A DNA stretch of 64,000 bases, from contig OY998176.1 of NCBI GenBank assembly GCA_963921935.1, positions 143,512,305 through 143,576,304 of the forward strand. Direction: 5' to 3'. The number at the start of each line of letters is the position of its first letter. The first letter of the stretch is position 1. Under the pieces are notes generated by a model. The model saw only the letters and a list, made by a program, of their open reading frames with translations, did not search any database and was not told where the DNA came from. The translations under genes were made by a program, and so were the position numbers. The DNA is from Galeruca laticollis (lineage: Eukaryota > Arthropoda > Insecta > Coleoptera > Chrysomelidae). This document shows, one piece after another, positions 9,533 through 20,341 of this stretch.

Positions 9533-10180
9533 TCATAAAAATCTAGTAAAGTTTTTAGAGTTGATGTTAACTAAAATCTTTGAATTTTCTGTGGGGCTAA
9601 AATTATGATTATTATATTTTAAGTGATGACCGAATGATGACTTGTTGGGTTTACTAATATGCTCATTTATACGGACTCCCAAAGGCCTGCATGTCCTTCC
9701 AATGTAGCTTGCCACACAATCTGAGCATTGTAACCTGTATACTCCACTTCTTTGTAAATGGTTAATTTTATCTTTAGAATTGATCAAAAAGGAACCCAAT
9801 TTATTCGAAGTTCTATAAGATACTTTAATTGATTTATCAATATCTAGAAAACTTTGTGAAAATATTTTTGTGATATTTGAGTTAATGAAAGGTAATGAAA
9901 TATAAATTTGATTAGGGATATTTATTTCGGGGTAAGCTAATTTATGTAATTTCTTAGAATTTACTTTTTGAACAAAGGTGTCGACTATTGTGGGGTCGTA
10001 ACCATTATTGTAGGCTATTTGTCTAATAATATTAAGTTCCTTCCTGTATTCAACTTTTTCCAATGGTATGTTGAAGAGTCTATGAATATAACAATAAAAC
10101 GAGGCCATTTTGTGTTGGTTGGGGTGATTGGAAGACATGTGGATGGCATGGCAATACATTAGAACCTGCTTCAGGACCAT
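9533..10180 (-). CDS. Penelope-like RT C-terminus with GIY-YIG endonuclease (5'-truncated)
   Basis: This is an open frame of 215 codons. Its N-terminal part (about residues 20-95) resembles the connector after the RT palm of Penelope-like elements (HKMASFYCYIHRL, ELNIIRQIAYNNGYDP). Residues 140-190 hold the GIY-YIG domain. RSGVYRLQC carries the first motif, CSDC the cysteine pair typical of Penelope endonucleases, ASYIGRT the YIG, and RINEH the catalytic-region Arg and His with GHHLKYNNH after it. The whole RT catalytic part is missing, so the copy is truncated at the usual 5' side. The first codons overlap the inverted arm, so the start is not the native one. Confidence 0.8.
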   Translation of the reverse strand: MVLKQVLMYCHAIHMSSNHPNQHKMASFYCYIHRLFNIPLEKVEYRKELNIIRQIAYNNGYDPTIVDTFVQKVNSKKLHKLAYPEINIPNQIYISLPFINSNITKIFSQSFLDIDKSIKVSYRTSNKLGSFLINSKDKINHLQRSGVYRLQCSDCVASYIGRTCRPLGVRINEHISKPNKSSFGHHLKYNNHNFSPTENSKILVNINSKNFTRFL

Positions 10181-11077
10181 GATATTAAATCATGAGCATG
10201 TTTTTTGTGTTGCCTTAAAATATAGTGTGAATACATCATTAGATCTCACCCTTCCAACATGAGGAAAATTCTAATTTGTTTGTTTTCTCAACCTAACCTT
10301 CTGAATAATTTTAAATATCTTGATTAAATTGCTAATCATTCATTAAAATTACTAAATTAAATAAAATATTACACCTAACTGATTTAATTGTTGTTTACAA
10401 CTACTTTTCTGAAGTTAAATAAATAATCATTTTTGCATTTGATCTCTCAAATTGAACAGAGCATTCACAAACAATCGAACAAACCCAATTGACAGTTGAA
10501 GTTCTTGTATTTGTCAGTCAAACCGACACAGCCACCTGTAGAGGTTCCAACATGGCGGGCGTTTAAGAAAATAAAATAATTCTTTGGAAGTAAAATTCGA
10601 TTTTAAATGTGATGTCAAAGTTGGTGTAATGTAAATATAAAATAAAAAAATTATTAACCTGTTTCAATATTAATGGAGGCGATGAAGCCAGGAAATTTTG
10701 TTATATATAATCTGACAGTACGTATTTTTTATCAACCTTTTTATCTTTAAAGTAAAAAATCTTTCATTTATAAGAACTTAGTCAACCTTTCACTTACTAA
10801 ATTTAAATAATGGTAACTTCAATGTAATTAAAATCATTTTTATTATTAAATTTCTAATATTAAAAACCTTTTTGTATCACCTTTAAATTAAATTCATATA
10901 TTAGTATTGTTAACTTTCTCAACATGAATTTCACTTTGTAATTTAGCACTATTGGTTGTGATTTGAATATGTATTTTAGATTAAGCACTGATGATGGCTC
11001 TATGTCTAAAGAGCTGAAAGCGCGCTATGCAAAAATAAATTAAATTTTACACGTGATACAAATGTAATGTTTCTTCG
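10152..11077. repeat. Right inverted arm of Penelope-like element 1
   Basis: This is the reverse complement of 8429-9354 at near-identity over 926 bases. It is followed by 48 bp (11078-11125) that are not part of the palindrome and then by the 15-bp target duplication. Confidence 0.88.
10980..11032 (+). ncRNA. Hammerhead ribozyme motif, right arm copy (inverted)
   Basis: This is an exact inverted copy of the motif at 8475-8527. CTGATGA lies at 10988-10994, GAAA near 11016 and the GCGCGC palindrome at 11020-11025. It is antisense to the Penelope ORF, so it would only be transcribed in the plus direction, which is the sense of METAP2 rather than DLD. Confidence 0.65.
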
Positions 11078-11750
11078 TTACCCTATACGTGTACACAGCC
11101 ACTTGCATCATTTGATGTCCTTCATTAATTAACATTAAACATAGAGTTAGCAAAGAACATCTTCCAATGTTTTTCGTCAATTTGGAACCAAATAAAAACA
11201 ACAAAGAAATTTTCAAAGTAGATTACCTTCTGTCCAGTAAAATCAAAATATAGCCTCCACAAAAGAAGAACACACTTGTTCAATGTACAAGATACCAATA
11301 CTATAACCACTCAAAAACGTACTGCAGGCGTCCCTTCGAATGTGTCCAATGTGGCTCACAATACCAAAACATGTACAACCTGACAATGCTCCAGCCAAAT
11401 GTGCTCTTTGCCAAGGAAATCTTCCGGCAAATTATAAAGGGTGCACAGTATATCAATACCTAATTGTAACAAGAAACAAAACACAGGTATCAAACCCTCC
11501 TACACAAAATCAAGTACAACAAAACCACTCTAGAATCACTCATAACCAACAAGCCACACAAAACAGGCAATCATATGCACAAGCAACCAATAATAATTCA
11601 CCTGCACAAACAACCAATAACAACTCTAATTTATCTGAATTGTTATCTACCTTCCTAACTGAATTCAAAGGTATGTTCTCCCAACTAATTAATCAAAACG
11701 GCACGATACTTAACATGCTAACAGTTAAAAATAAAATAACCAAGTAATGG

Positions 11751-13010
11751 CTAAATCAATTAGAGTTGCATCATGGAACCCAAACGGTATTAGTAACCAT
11801 ATACAAGAGACCAATATTCCTAAACGTGAACAAAATTGATGTAATGTTAATATCAGAAAGCTACTCTACAAATAAAACTGTCATTAATATACCATACCAC
11901 AACATTTACTTTACTAACCACCCTGATGGAACTACACACGCAGGCACGGCAATCATAATCAGATTAACACTAAAACATCATGTTTTTCAGTAATATGCAA
12001 CGAATAAAATTCAATGTACAGCTGTTAAAATTGAAAGCTTATCTAGACCAACGATACTTGCAGCTATATACAGCCCACCACAACATAACATAACACAGGA
12101 TGAATACAACGACCTATTTAAAACACTTGATACAAATTACTTAATAGCAGGTGACTGGAATGTTAAGCATACAATCTGGGGATCCAGGCTAATTACACCA
12201 AAAGGCAGAAACTTACTGAAAATAGTGCAACAACATCAAATGAGCGTCCTGTCCACTGGTGAACCAACTACCAATGAAACACTTATAGCAACATTTGCTG
12301 ATGATACAGCAATTATGTCATCTAATACTGATTCTAACACACCTTCCCACTAACTTCAAAATCATCTAACTCTCCTGCAATAATGGTTAAAAAAATGGAA
12401 AATTGAAGTCAACACTAATAAATCTAACCAAATCACTTTCACCACAAAACAGTGTGCCTGTCCGCAAGTTACCATTAATGATGATCCAATACCAATATGC
12501 AACGAGGTCAAATATCTTGGTCTTCATTTAGACCAAAAACTGACATGGAAAATTACATAAAAGCTAAAAGAAAACAACTCGTTATAAAAATTAAAAATAT
12601 GTATTGGCTAATTAACAAAAAATCACAACTATCTACAGAAAGCAAAATCTCAATCTACAAAACCATACTAACACATATATGGACATACATATTGAATTGA
12701 GGGGTTGCAACAAACCATCTAACATCAAGATCCTGCAGTCCTTCCAATCTAAAACCCTCCATTTATTAATAAATGCTCCATGGTATGTTTCAAATGACAC
12801 TATACAGAGATCTAAGAATACCATATATCAAAGACATCATCACAACTCGCTCAAATAAATACAGAAAGTGATGCACAGATCAAAGCAATCAACTTATCAG
12901 TAACCTGTTCAACCTACCATCAGAAGAAAGAAGACTAAAAAGAATTTGGCCCGAAGATCTGTAAAAATCTAGAGAACCGTACCTGATTCAAGCCACCAAC
13001 CCACATTATC
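11751..13010 (+). pseudogene. Jockey-type LINE ORF2 remnant (endonuclease-ΔRT)
   Basis: The ATG at 11751 lies three bases after the ORF1 stop. The start MAKSIRVASWNPNGI is typical of an APE-type endonuclease. LISESY, AIIIR and then IYSPPQ and LIAGDWNVKH (the GDWN block) follow with frameshifts near 11810 and 11990. At about 12285 the sequence jumps to FADDTAIMSS, which is the RT active site, so roughly 1 kb of RT is missing. VKYLGLHLDQKLTW and the thumb region follow, with stops. The last recognisable C-terminal pieces lie near 12960. Confidence 0.7.
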
Positions 13011-13119
13011 ATATTTACTTATTACCCTATAGTGTAATAGATTGTAAATTTGCAGTTAAATAAATAAAAAAAAATTATCAAATATGTTCTAATAGTTTTT
13101 AAATTAGAAATTTAAGGTA

Positions 13120-13560
13120 AACAATTAATGTAAATCATTACTTTAATTTAGTGAAATATAGTGTAGGTTCGTTATGAAGTTTGCATTTGGGGGAGTTCTC
13201 CTCATGCTAAAAATTTTTTTTTGGCACAGAAAAGGATTGTACGAGGTATTTCAAACATCTCATGTGTAGATGCCTGTCAACCTGTTTTTATCAACTTGAG
13301 AATTTAAACTGGGTATGGCCTTTATATATTGGATTTAATCACATTAGTTCATAGGAATAAAAGTGATTATTTACAGAATAGACTCATGATATGAATCAGA
13401 TTTCTCTATACCATACCAGCATATAGAAGTATGTAAGAAATCACCTGTGGTAATGACAATTAAACTTTATAATAGTTTCCCATGATGTTTCAAAGATATT
13501 GCCTTAGTGCATAAATTAAACTACCTCACTGACATGTATCAATATTCGGTTGAAGAATAT
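13120..13560 (+). pseudogene. CR1-like LINE reverse transcriptase fragment, part 2
   Basis: The reading SSPHAKNFFLAQKRIVRGI, then SCVDACQPVFINLRI and finally YQYSVEEYF matches the C-terminal end of CR1/Jockey-like RTs (AQKRIIR.I ... SC..LF..L.I). It has stops. It is in the same orientation as 6945-7400 and continues where that fragment stops. I infer one older LINE that received the Jockey-type LINE. Confidence 0.6.
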
Positions 13561-13993
13561 TTTGAAAACACTTGTTGCAATATGTCTAAAGTGCAACATA
13601 TGCTTTGTTCCATCTTAATTTTTAAAGTAGTAAATTTGGCTCTTTGTCTGTGATTAGAAGAAGACAGTATCAACATAGTGTATGTGTTGAACAATATAGT
13701 CAACTAAGTCACGTGATTGAAAAGCTTCACCGTTTCTACTGTACCCGTATCTCAGTTTTTTGTACAGAAAAAAGGCTGAAATTTTCACTGTAATACGAGC
13801 TCAGCGACACGAGTGAACTGACAGAATTCCATCGTGTTCGGTGAACGCGTTCCTATTTTTCGCCCATTTGGAAATTGACATTTTGTATGAAACAACATTA
13901 CTATATATATAGTATAGTGTCTTTTCCAGTTCGGTTTAAACATTCAAACGGATAAGGTGTTTGTGAGTGCGAGAACCGGTGTAATTAGCAATA

Positions 13994-15103
13994 ATGAGTG
14001 CGGGCGAGTTGAGAGGTTCGCAGGAACCTCCTGACCCGGGAATTCAAAATAACTATGATTCAATTTTAATGGAGATGGGTCAAATATATGAAAATGGAAA
14101 TAATAGTTCACTAAAGTCACAGCAGGAAAAAACAATAAACAAATATTCCTCAACTAATCAAGGTCCTTTTTTTGTATTTATTCAAAATAAAACTGGAAAT
14201 ATTGGTAAGCTACATAAGATTAAAACAGCTAGAGTAATTTTAAATGCAGAACCAGATATACGAGAAAATATTTTAAATATATCAGTTAGAGGTTTGAATA
14301 AAGTAAATGTCGAATTGAATTCTTATTTAAGTGCAAATAAATTAGTAGAATCGAAGTCGTTATCAGATAAACAATACGAAGCATATATTCCGGTTTTCTT
14401 TACATCTAAAAAAGGTGTCATTAAAAATATTGATAAAGATATTAGTGAACCAGAATTAAAGGAGATAATTAGGCCAAGAATTTAAAATAAATTTTGTCAA
14501 AAGAATGATGCGTAAAATAAAAACGATGAATTAATTCCTACAACAACAATAATTGTAACCTTTAGGGGACAAATGATACCCAAGCAGGTAATAATAGCAG
14601 GTGTATGACGTAGAAATGTATATTCCAAGGGTGATTCAATGCAAAAATATTTGAGGTACGGTCATATAAATATCCAATGTAGGGGTAGGTTAAGATGCGC
14701 AATATGTGGGGATGAACACGAAAAAACCGAATGTAGGGCTATAAGAGTATGTATTTTGTGTAATGGTGATCATTTAGCAACAGAAAGAAAAGCTTGTTTA
14801 GAATTTCAGAAACAAAAAACAATAAAATATAGCATGGTAAATGAAAATATTTCATATATTGAAGCCAAAAGGAAATATGATAATAGTTACTCCACAGCGA
14901 CAAGAAGTCTTAATAAAAGTTCACATTATACAATTACTGCTAAACGTAGGAGAAATGATGAATCTCATTCCTCAAACAGATCAGGGTATTCAGATGAACA
15001 TAGTAATATAATATCCACACAAAATATAAGCAACCAGTGTATCAAAATTACAAAAATAAACCCAATTATTACCCACAAATTCCAACTAACTATCACCAAA
15101 TAA
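13994..15103 (+). pseudogene. I-type LINE ORF1 (Gag-like, CCHC knuckles)
   Basis: It starts at ATG 13994 (MSAGELRGSQEPPDPG). It is open to 14485, then broken by stops and a frameshift to about 14639, and open again to 15103. The second part carries YLRYGHINIQC, CAICGDEHEKTEC and CILCNGDHLATERKAC, which fit a row of three zinc knuckles as in I-factor-like ORF1 (the first has lost its first cysteine). The middle (FFTSKKGVIKNI ... ELKEII) resembles the RRM-like part. The product would bind element RNA. A second frame near 15037-15228 continues the C-terminal end after another frameshift. Confidence 0.7.
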
Positions 15104-15223
15104 ATACAGTCTGTGAGAATATATTAAAATCCTTTGCTGAAATTTTAAAAAATAATTCTGTTTCGATTCAAAATTTCTTTGACGATCTTAAAAAAAATTT
15201 AAATCATATTCTTTCCAACCATA

Positions 15224-18200
15224 AATAAAATTAATGTTGTGCAGTGGAACGCCAGGTCCATTGTACACAATAAAGGTCACTTTGAGAAATATATTTTTGA
15301 AAATCATATTAATATAGCACTTTTAAGTGAGACTTGGTTAAAAGGAGACAATAATGTAATTCACTTTACAGATTTCGACATATTTCGGAAAGATAGAGAT
15401 GATGGATACGGTGGTGTGGCCATTTTAATCAAAAAAAATATTCAAATTATTGACTTTCCCAAATTCTATAAAATACGCTCTGTAGAGTGCGTCGCAGTCT
15501 CAGTAAAATTTAAAAATAGGAAAAAACTGAACATATATTCAATATATGCCAAACCTAATCTGTGGGAGGAGATTTTAATTGCCACCACAGCGCGTGGGAT
15601 TGTGACCAGAATGATAGGGCTGGCGATAGCTTGTTGGAAGCTATAGAAGAATCACAACTCAGTTTTCTAAATGATGGTACAGAAACTTTAATAACTGACC
15701 TTACAACAAAAATAAATCCGCGATAGATTTAACAATCTGTTCCAATGATATATCGTCTACATTTGACTGGCAAGTAAAACTAGTATCTTTAGGATCTGAT
15801 CATTTCCCAATCCAAATATCTTTTGAGTTAGAGCCAACAGTTAGTAATAAGGGAAGAGTAAGATGGAACTTAAATCATGCTAACTGGGATACATTTTCTT
15901 CTTCGTTTGTTAACGAAAATGAAGAATTAAATTTTGTGGAAAATGCCTACACTACTTTTGTTGAAAAACTAATTAATGTTTGTAATATATCAATTCCGAA
16001 GAAGAAAAGGTTAACCAACAGTAAATTTAACAAAAAATGGTGGAATTCAGAGTGTGATCTTGCAATAAAGAACCAGAAAGATGCCTTTTTACTTTATAAA
16101 CAAAATTCAAATTATGAAAATTATTTAAATTATCAGAAAGCAGAAGCCCATAAAAAGAAAGTAATTTTAAAAAGTAAAGGAGCCTCTTGGAAAGAATATT
16201 GTAATAAGTTAAACAGAAATACACCTATCACTGAGATATGGCAACAAGTTAAAAAAATTAAGAATGTATATAATTCTTCAAAAAATATAGTTGTTAACGA
16301 CGTATGGTCTGAAAAGTTTCTTGATAAGTTAGCTCCACCCTGGGTTTCACCAAATTTATTTGATCACACTGGTAATGTAGGTGATGTAAGTTATCTATCT
16401 AAAATATTCGAAATATGGGAGTTAGATGTTTGTCTAAAAAATCACAAAAACACAGCCCCAGGGATGGATAGCATACATTATATTATGTTATATTATTTAC
16501 CTACACAACAAAAAATGTATCTGTTAAATTTAATTAATCAAATTTGTATTACTGGTAAGTATCCGGATGATTGGAAAGAATATATTATTATCCCGATATT
16601 AAAACCGAACAGAGATCCGGAATCCCCCGATTCCTATAGAGGTATATCATTGGGTTCTTGTATTCTTAAAACATTCGAAAGAATGATTAAAAGGAGATTG
16701 GAAAATTGGTTGGAAAAAAATAAATTGATCTCAGAAACTCAGTATGGATTCAGAAAATCAAGATCCACGTTAGAAAATATCGCAAATTTAGTTTTGGACA
16801 TTAATTTATCATTTTCAAAACAAAAATCGTTAATATCGATGTTCCTAGATAAAGAAAGTGCCTATGATAATGTAAAATTAAACATTCTTTACGAACAAAT
16901 GGAAAAAATTGGACTTCCAGTTGAATTCAATAATAAAGTAGTATCAATTTACACAAACAGAAAAATATTTCTACAGGTAAATAACGAAATAGTAGGAAAT
17001 AGAATTTCTAATATAGGTTTACCACAAGGAAGTATTTTGAGTCCAATCTTATACTTAATATATACATTTGATTTACACTCCAGTATTTCGTACGAAGGAA
17101 AGATTCTGCAATTTGCAGATGACGTTTGTCTCTATTCAGAAGGATTGGAAATTTCACAAGGTATAACTGCCATGAATACATTATATCAACAAATAGAAAG
17201 ATATTGTTTTAATAAAGGGTTAACTATCTCAGTTAAAAAAACGCAAACGTGTATATTCTCCAAAAAACATAATATACCGAGTCAAATATTATTAAATAAT
17301 ACTAATTTTGACGTACAGTCGACAGTAAAATATTTAGGGGTAGTATTAGATAGAAAGATGTTATGGAAAGAACATATTCAACATATTGTAACAAAAGCAG
17401 ATAAAGGACTCAATATATTAAGATCCGTGTGCCATACCAAGTGGGGTTCTGAACCAAATATTTCACTTATGCTATATAAATCCTTCATCAGATCAATTAT
17501 AGATTATGGATCCATTTTCTATTCTCAAGCTGCCGAAACTCATTTGAAAAAGCTGGACAGAATAATTAATAAATCACTTCGTCTGTGTTTAGGAGCTATG
17601 AAAAGCACTCCGATATCAAACCTAGCTGTAGAATGTACAGAACCACCATTAAATCTCAGAAGAGAGTACCTTATAGACAAATTTCTGCTAAAACTCATTT
17701 CAAAAAATAGTAACATATTAATGAAAATTTACGAATTATCTATACAAGATCTGATTGCAAATTATTGGAAAAAGAAAAATACGATACCGTTAGTATCCTC
17801 ATACACAGATAAAAAAAATTTACAGGAAGACATTTACATCTCAAATAAATTACCATACTACTCTGTAAATTGGGAAGATATTAAACCTGCGAATGTGTAT
17901 TATCTAAGAGATTACTTTAATTTCCCATTTGCAATAAGAAATAGTATGTTCCTATATGATGTTGAAGAGTTTTTCCCTGAACATTATTTTATTTTTACAG
18001 ACGCATCAAAAAATCAAATAAATGTTTCAGCAGCACTGTATGATCCAAAGAAAGGGAAGTCTTTAGGAATAAGAATAAACAACAAACTATCAATATTCTC
18101 AGCTGAACTAATTGCGATTCTGGAAGCACTTAAATATATCAATTCTTTAGAGGAAATAATCGACAGATATACTATATTTTCGGACTCCAAAAGTGCAATT

Positions 18201-18870
18201 GTTTCGATCCAAAACATCACAAAAACATTTAAAGGAAGTATCAGTTACATAGTAGTCGAAATTATACAACTTATTTCCAATTTGTCATCCAGAGGAATAA
18301 GTATTTCATTATGTTCGATTAAGGCACATTGTGGAATAAACTATAATGAAATAGTCGATGAAGCCGCAAAAAACTACAGAGAATATATGTATAATGGGGA
18401 ATATAAATGTCCGGTGGAAGATCTTTATCCATTGATCAAGAAAAGTGTAATGCAGAAATGGCAACAATTATATAATACATCCCAGAAAGGTCTTTACTAT
18501 AAAACTATTCAACCAACTATACAACACGAACCTTGGTTCAAGAGAACAAATTTCCATAAAAAAGCTATATCAACAATTTGCAGAATTCGATTTAATCATT
18601 GTTTAACACCTGTTTATAAACATAAAATGGAACTGTCAGATAGTTATGTGTGAATGTGGTGAAGAAGGATCTCTGGAACACATAATATGGAACTGTAACT
18701 TAAATGAGGATAAAAATTCAAAATTCTTAGATGTTTTGTATAATTATATTTACTCTTCAAGAATTAAATTGGTAAGACCATTTAACTTACAGCAATTAGT
18801 ACAATCATCGGATATATTTATTTATAATTTATTGTATAAACACGTTGTTAATTGTAACATATCATTGTAA
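15224..18870 (+). pseudogene. I-type LINE ORF2 (endonuclease-RT-RNase H)
   Basis: The endonuclease begins near 15224 (INVVQWNARSI), with SETWL, GYGGVAILI and GGDFNCHHSAWD near 15570, where a frameshift breaks the frame. A second break lies near 15720. The frame 15936-18653 (905 codons) is open. It has RT with PDSYRGISLGS, FLDKESAYDNV (motif A), GLPQGSILSPI (motif B) and LQFADDVCLYS (motif C). RNase H follows near codons 685-815 (FIFTDASKN, FSAELIAILEALK, IFSDSKSAI), and a zinc finger MCECGEEGSLEHIIWNC lies at 18646-18700 after one more frameshift. RT and RNase H catalytic residues are kept, but the endonuclease is broken. No ATG precedes the endonuclease in frame. Confidence 0.8.
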
Positions 18871-19016
18871 GTAATCCTATGTTTTATCCCAACTGTAACC
18901 CTTTCTATCCGAGGCCCTTTCAGTGTCTTTTCATGGTTTTATTTACATGCTGTAGACAGTTTGTATTGATGAAATTGACTGTCTCGACCCTTACTTCGTG
19001 GAATATGCTCATATTA

Positions 19017-19207
19017 GTGTTTTTAAATGAAACTCAAGGTCTCTAGTTAATTCCACAATATAATACAAGTTATTGAAAATTCTAAAAAATTGACAATTGT
19101 TTCGATGATATTGATTTATCGAAACAATTGTCAATTTTTTAGAATTTTCAATAACTTGTATTATATTGTGGAATTAACTAGAGACCTTGAGTTTCATTTA
19201 AAAACAC
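19017..19207. repeat. Perfect 90-bp palindrome with 11-bp spacer
   Basis: 19017-19106 is the exact reverse complement of 19118-19207; I compared all 90 positions by eye and found no mismatch. The spacer is gatattgattt. It lies in the 3' region of the decayed I-type LINE. A short motif, cagtttgtattga, sits right after the right arm (19208-19220) and also upstream at about 18957, so the palindrome may have arisen by a fold-back duplication between these sites. Confidence 0.93.
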
Positions 19208-19559
19208 CAGTTTGTATTGAGCTTGTTCAGTGTGGTGATTTTTGTGCGGATGTACTTGCTTCACTCGGCAACTACCGTTTGTGATTGTTCGTTCTAGTCT
19301 ACCTATTCAAATAAGTTGTGGGGAAAGTGGGAACTTTGTTATGTGTTTCTAGTTTTTTTTATGATATTTTCTGCATATTTACGTTAGTGTATTTGTTAGC
19401 CTAAAGTATTACTCGGTTCTAATATTTTAAGGGAAATGTTCTAATTTTAGCTACACTTTTTCATTTTAATTTGTGCAAATTTTACCTGTCTTATGTCATT
19501 ATTTGATATTGTGAGATCAATAAATTCTATTCTATTAGAATATAAAAAAAATAATTTAG

Positions 19560-20335
19560 TACTTTTCTAATTATTTAGCCCCAAACATTTTATTAGTAAG
19601 AGTTTTACTTGTCTACAAACTGTTTAAATCTTTGTATATTTTGAATATTGAATAATGTTTACCTCTTTTAATTAAATAGCATAATAAATGTACAAAAGAA
19701 GCATCAGTCAACCTGTATTAAAATGTAGTATCACAATAGCGGATCAAGAAAATCCAAAAATAAAATTTTCTGCTTAAAAGTGTAAGCAAAACAATATCTA
19801 GTTGGTCCCATGGTGAAAACCTAATCATAAATGGTTCCAATATCAATTTTGTCCAACTTTAACTGATCGAAATGATTATGTTCCCAAAGAGTCCTATAGA
19901 TTACCATACGTTATCAGGAAAGAACAGGAGGCAATCATCAATCAGATTACTATAGTTGGGTTGTTGGTTGTTTACCCATGTGTCATCAATAATATTCATA
20001 CGGAATTAGTTGAAAAATTTTATGTTACATTATTTAGTTCTGTTTTTCACTATTAATAGAAAGAGATGTCACTTAATACTGATGATACATCATTTCTGGT
20101 TTCCTCTGTACATTTAGCTATATAATAACGGTTTCTCTACTGTATCAAGCTAAGTCGTTACGGAGTGCAACAGATGTCGCCATGATACTTAAATTGTAAA
20201 ATGAAAAACTTATTTTGATTGCTTTGAGTGAGATCACTGGTGATTGACACGGTCCACAGATAAACCTTTTTTGTATTAACACATGCTACTTTGTTAGCTG
20301 GATTGTGTAAGGACGTGTGTTTGTGTTTTATAAGT
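19560..20335. other. AT-rich sequence with the left half of a long-range inverted repeat
   Basis: There is no coding segment here. At about 19962-20001 the sequence contains gttggttgtttacccatgtg. Its imperfect reverse complement lies at about 22243-22285 (atgggtaaagaaccaac). About 31 of 36 positions pair. The two copies flank the piggyBac remnant, so they may be termini of an enclosing element. Near 20228-20265 a direct-repeat motif (TCAC..GTGA followed by ACACGGTC) also recurs at about 22117-22140. Confidence 0.5.
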
Positions 20336-20341
20336 TAGATA

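Larger units (their letters stand above)
8430..11125 (-). mobile_element. Penelope-like element 1 with 926-bp inverted arms
   Basis: This insertion lies in the Jockey-type ORF1 between 15-bp target duplications (TAATTAACATTAAAC at 8415-8429 and 11126-11140). It consists of two inverted arms of equal length (8429-9354 and 10152-11077) around an 0.8-kb centre, plus 48 bp of extra sequence (11078-11125) at the 5' side. The minus-strand ORF carries a Penelope RT tail and a GIY-YIG endonuclease. The arms appear nearly identical without indels: I found only isolated base changes, for example near 8885 and 9161. Each arm carries a hammerhead ribozyme motif. Inverted, 5'-truncated copies are known for Penelope-like elements. 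The near-identity indicates recent insertion. Confidence 0.85.
7558..11747 (+). pseudogene. Jockey-type LINE ORF1 (nucleic-acid-binding protein), split by insertion
   Basis: The ORF starts at the ATG at 7558 and meets an early stop near 7648. It then reads a Gln/Asn-rich N-terminus, an acidic SSSDEDEEVTPKHTWQ segment (about 7873-7920), a TA microsatellite expansion (8077-8131) and the PRE_C2HC-type domain (YRIVIRGLHNYVPLEDIKKE, near 8320-8380), up to the insertion at 8429. After the insertion it resumes with LEPNKNNKEIFKVDYL and zinc-knuckle remnants (VQCTRYQYYNHSKTYC, FECVQCG, CALCQG), then an Asn/Gln-rich tail ending at 11747. Such proteins bind element RNA in the ribonucleoprotein. Several cysteines are still in place, but stops make it non-functional. 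Confidence 0.7.
7500..13075 (+). mobile_element. Jockey-type LINE, internally deleted and interrupted
   Basis: This non-LTR element has ORF1 (7558-8429, resuming 11141-11747) and ORF2 (11751 to about 13010), and it ends in an A-rich tail at 13060-13075. The Penelope-like element 8430-11125 sits inside ORF1 between 15-bp target duplications. ORF2 goes from the endonuclease domain straight to the YADD-type region, so most of the RT fingers and palm are deleted. The 5' end is only approximate (7450-7550) and I did not find convincing target duplications for the LINE itself. Confidence 0.75.
13680..19545 (+). mobile_element. I-type LINE (RNase H-bearing), decayed
   Basis: This long non-LTR element has an ORF1 with three zinc knuckles (13994-15103, broken), an ORF2 with endonuclease, RT, RNase H and a terminal zinc finger (15224-18870, broken), and a 3' region ending with polyadenylation-like AATAAA at 19519 and a short A run near 19546. 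The 5' leader (about 13680-13993) carries no ORF. The 5' end is an estimate. RNase H after RT is a feature of the I group. A perfect 90-bp palindrome lies in the 3' region. Confidence 0.75.
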
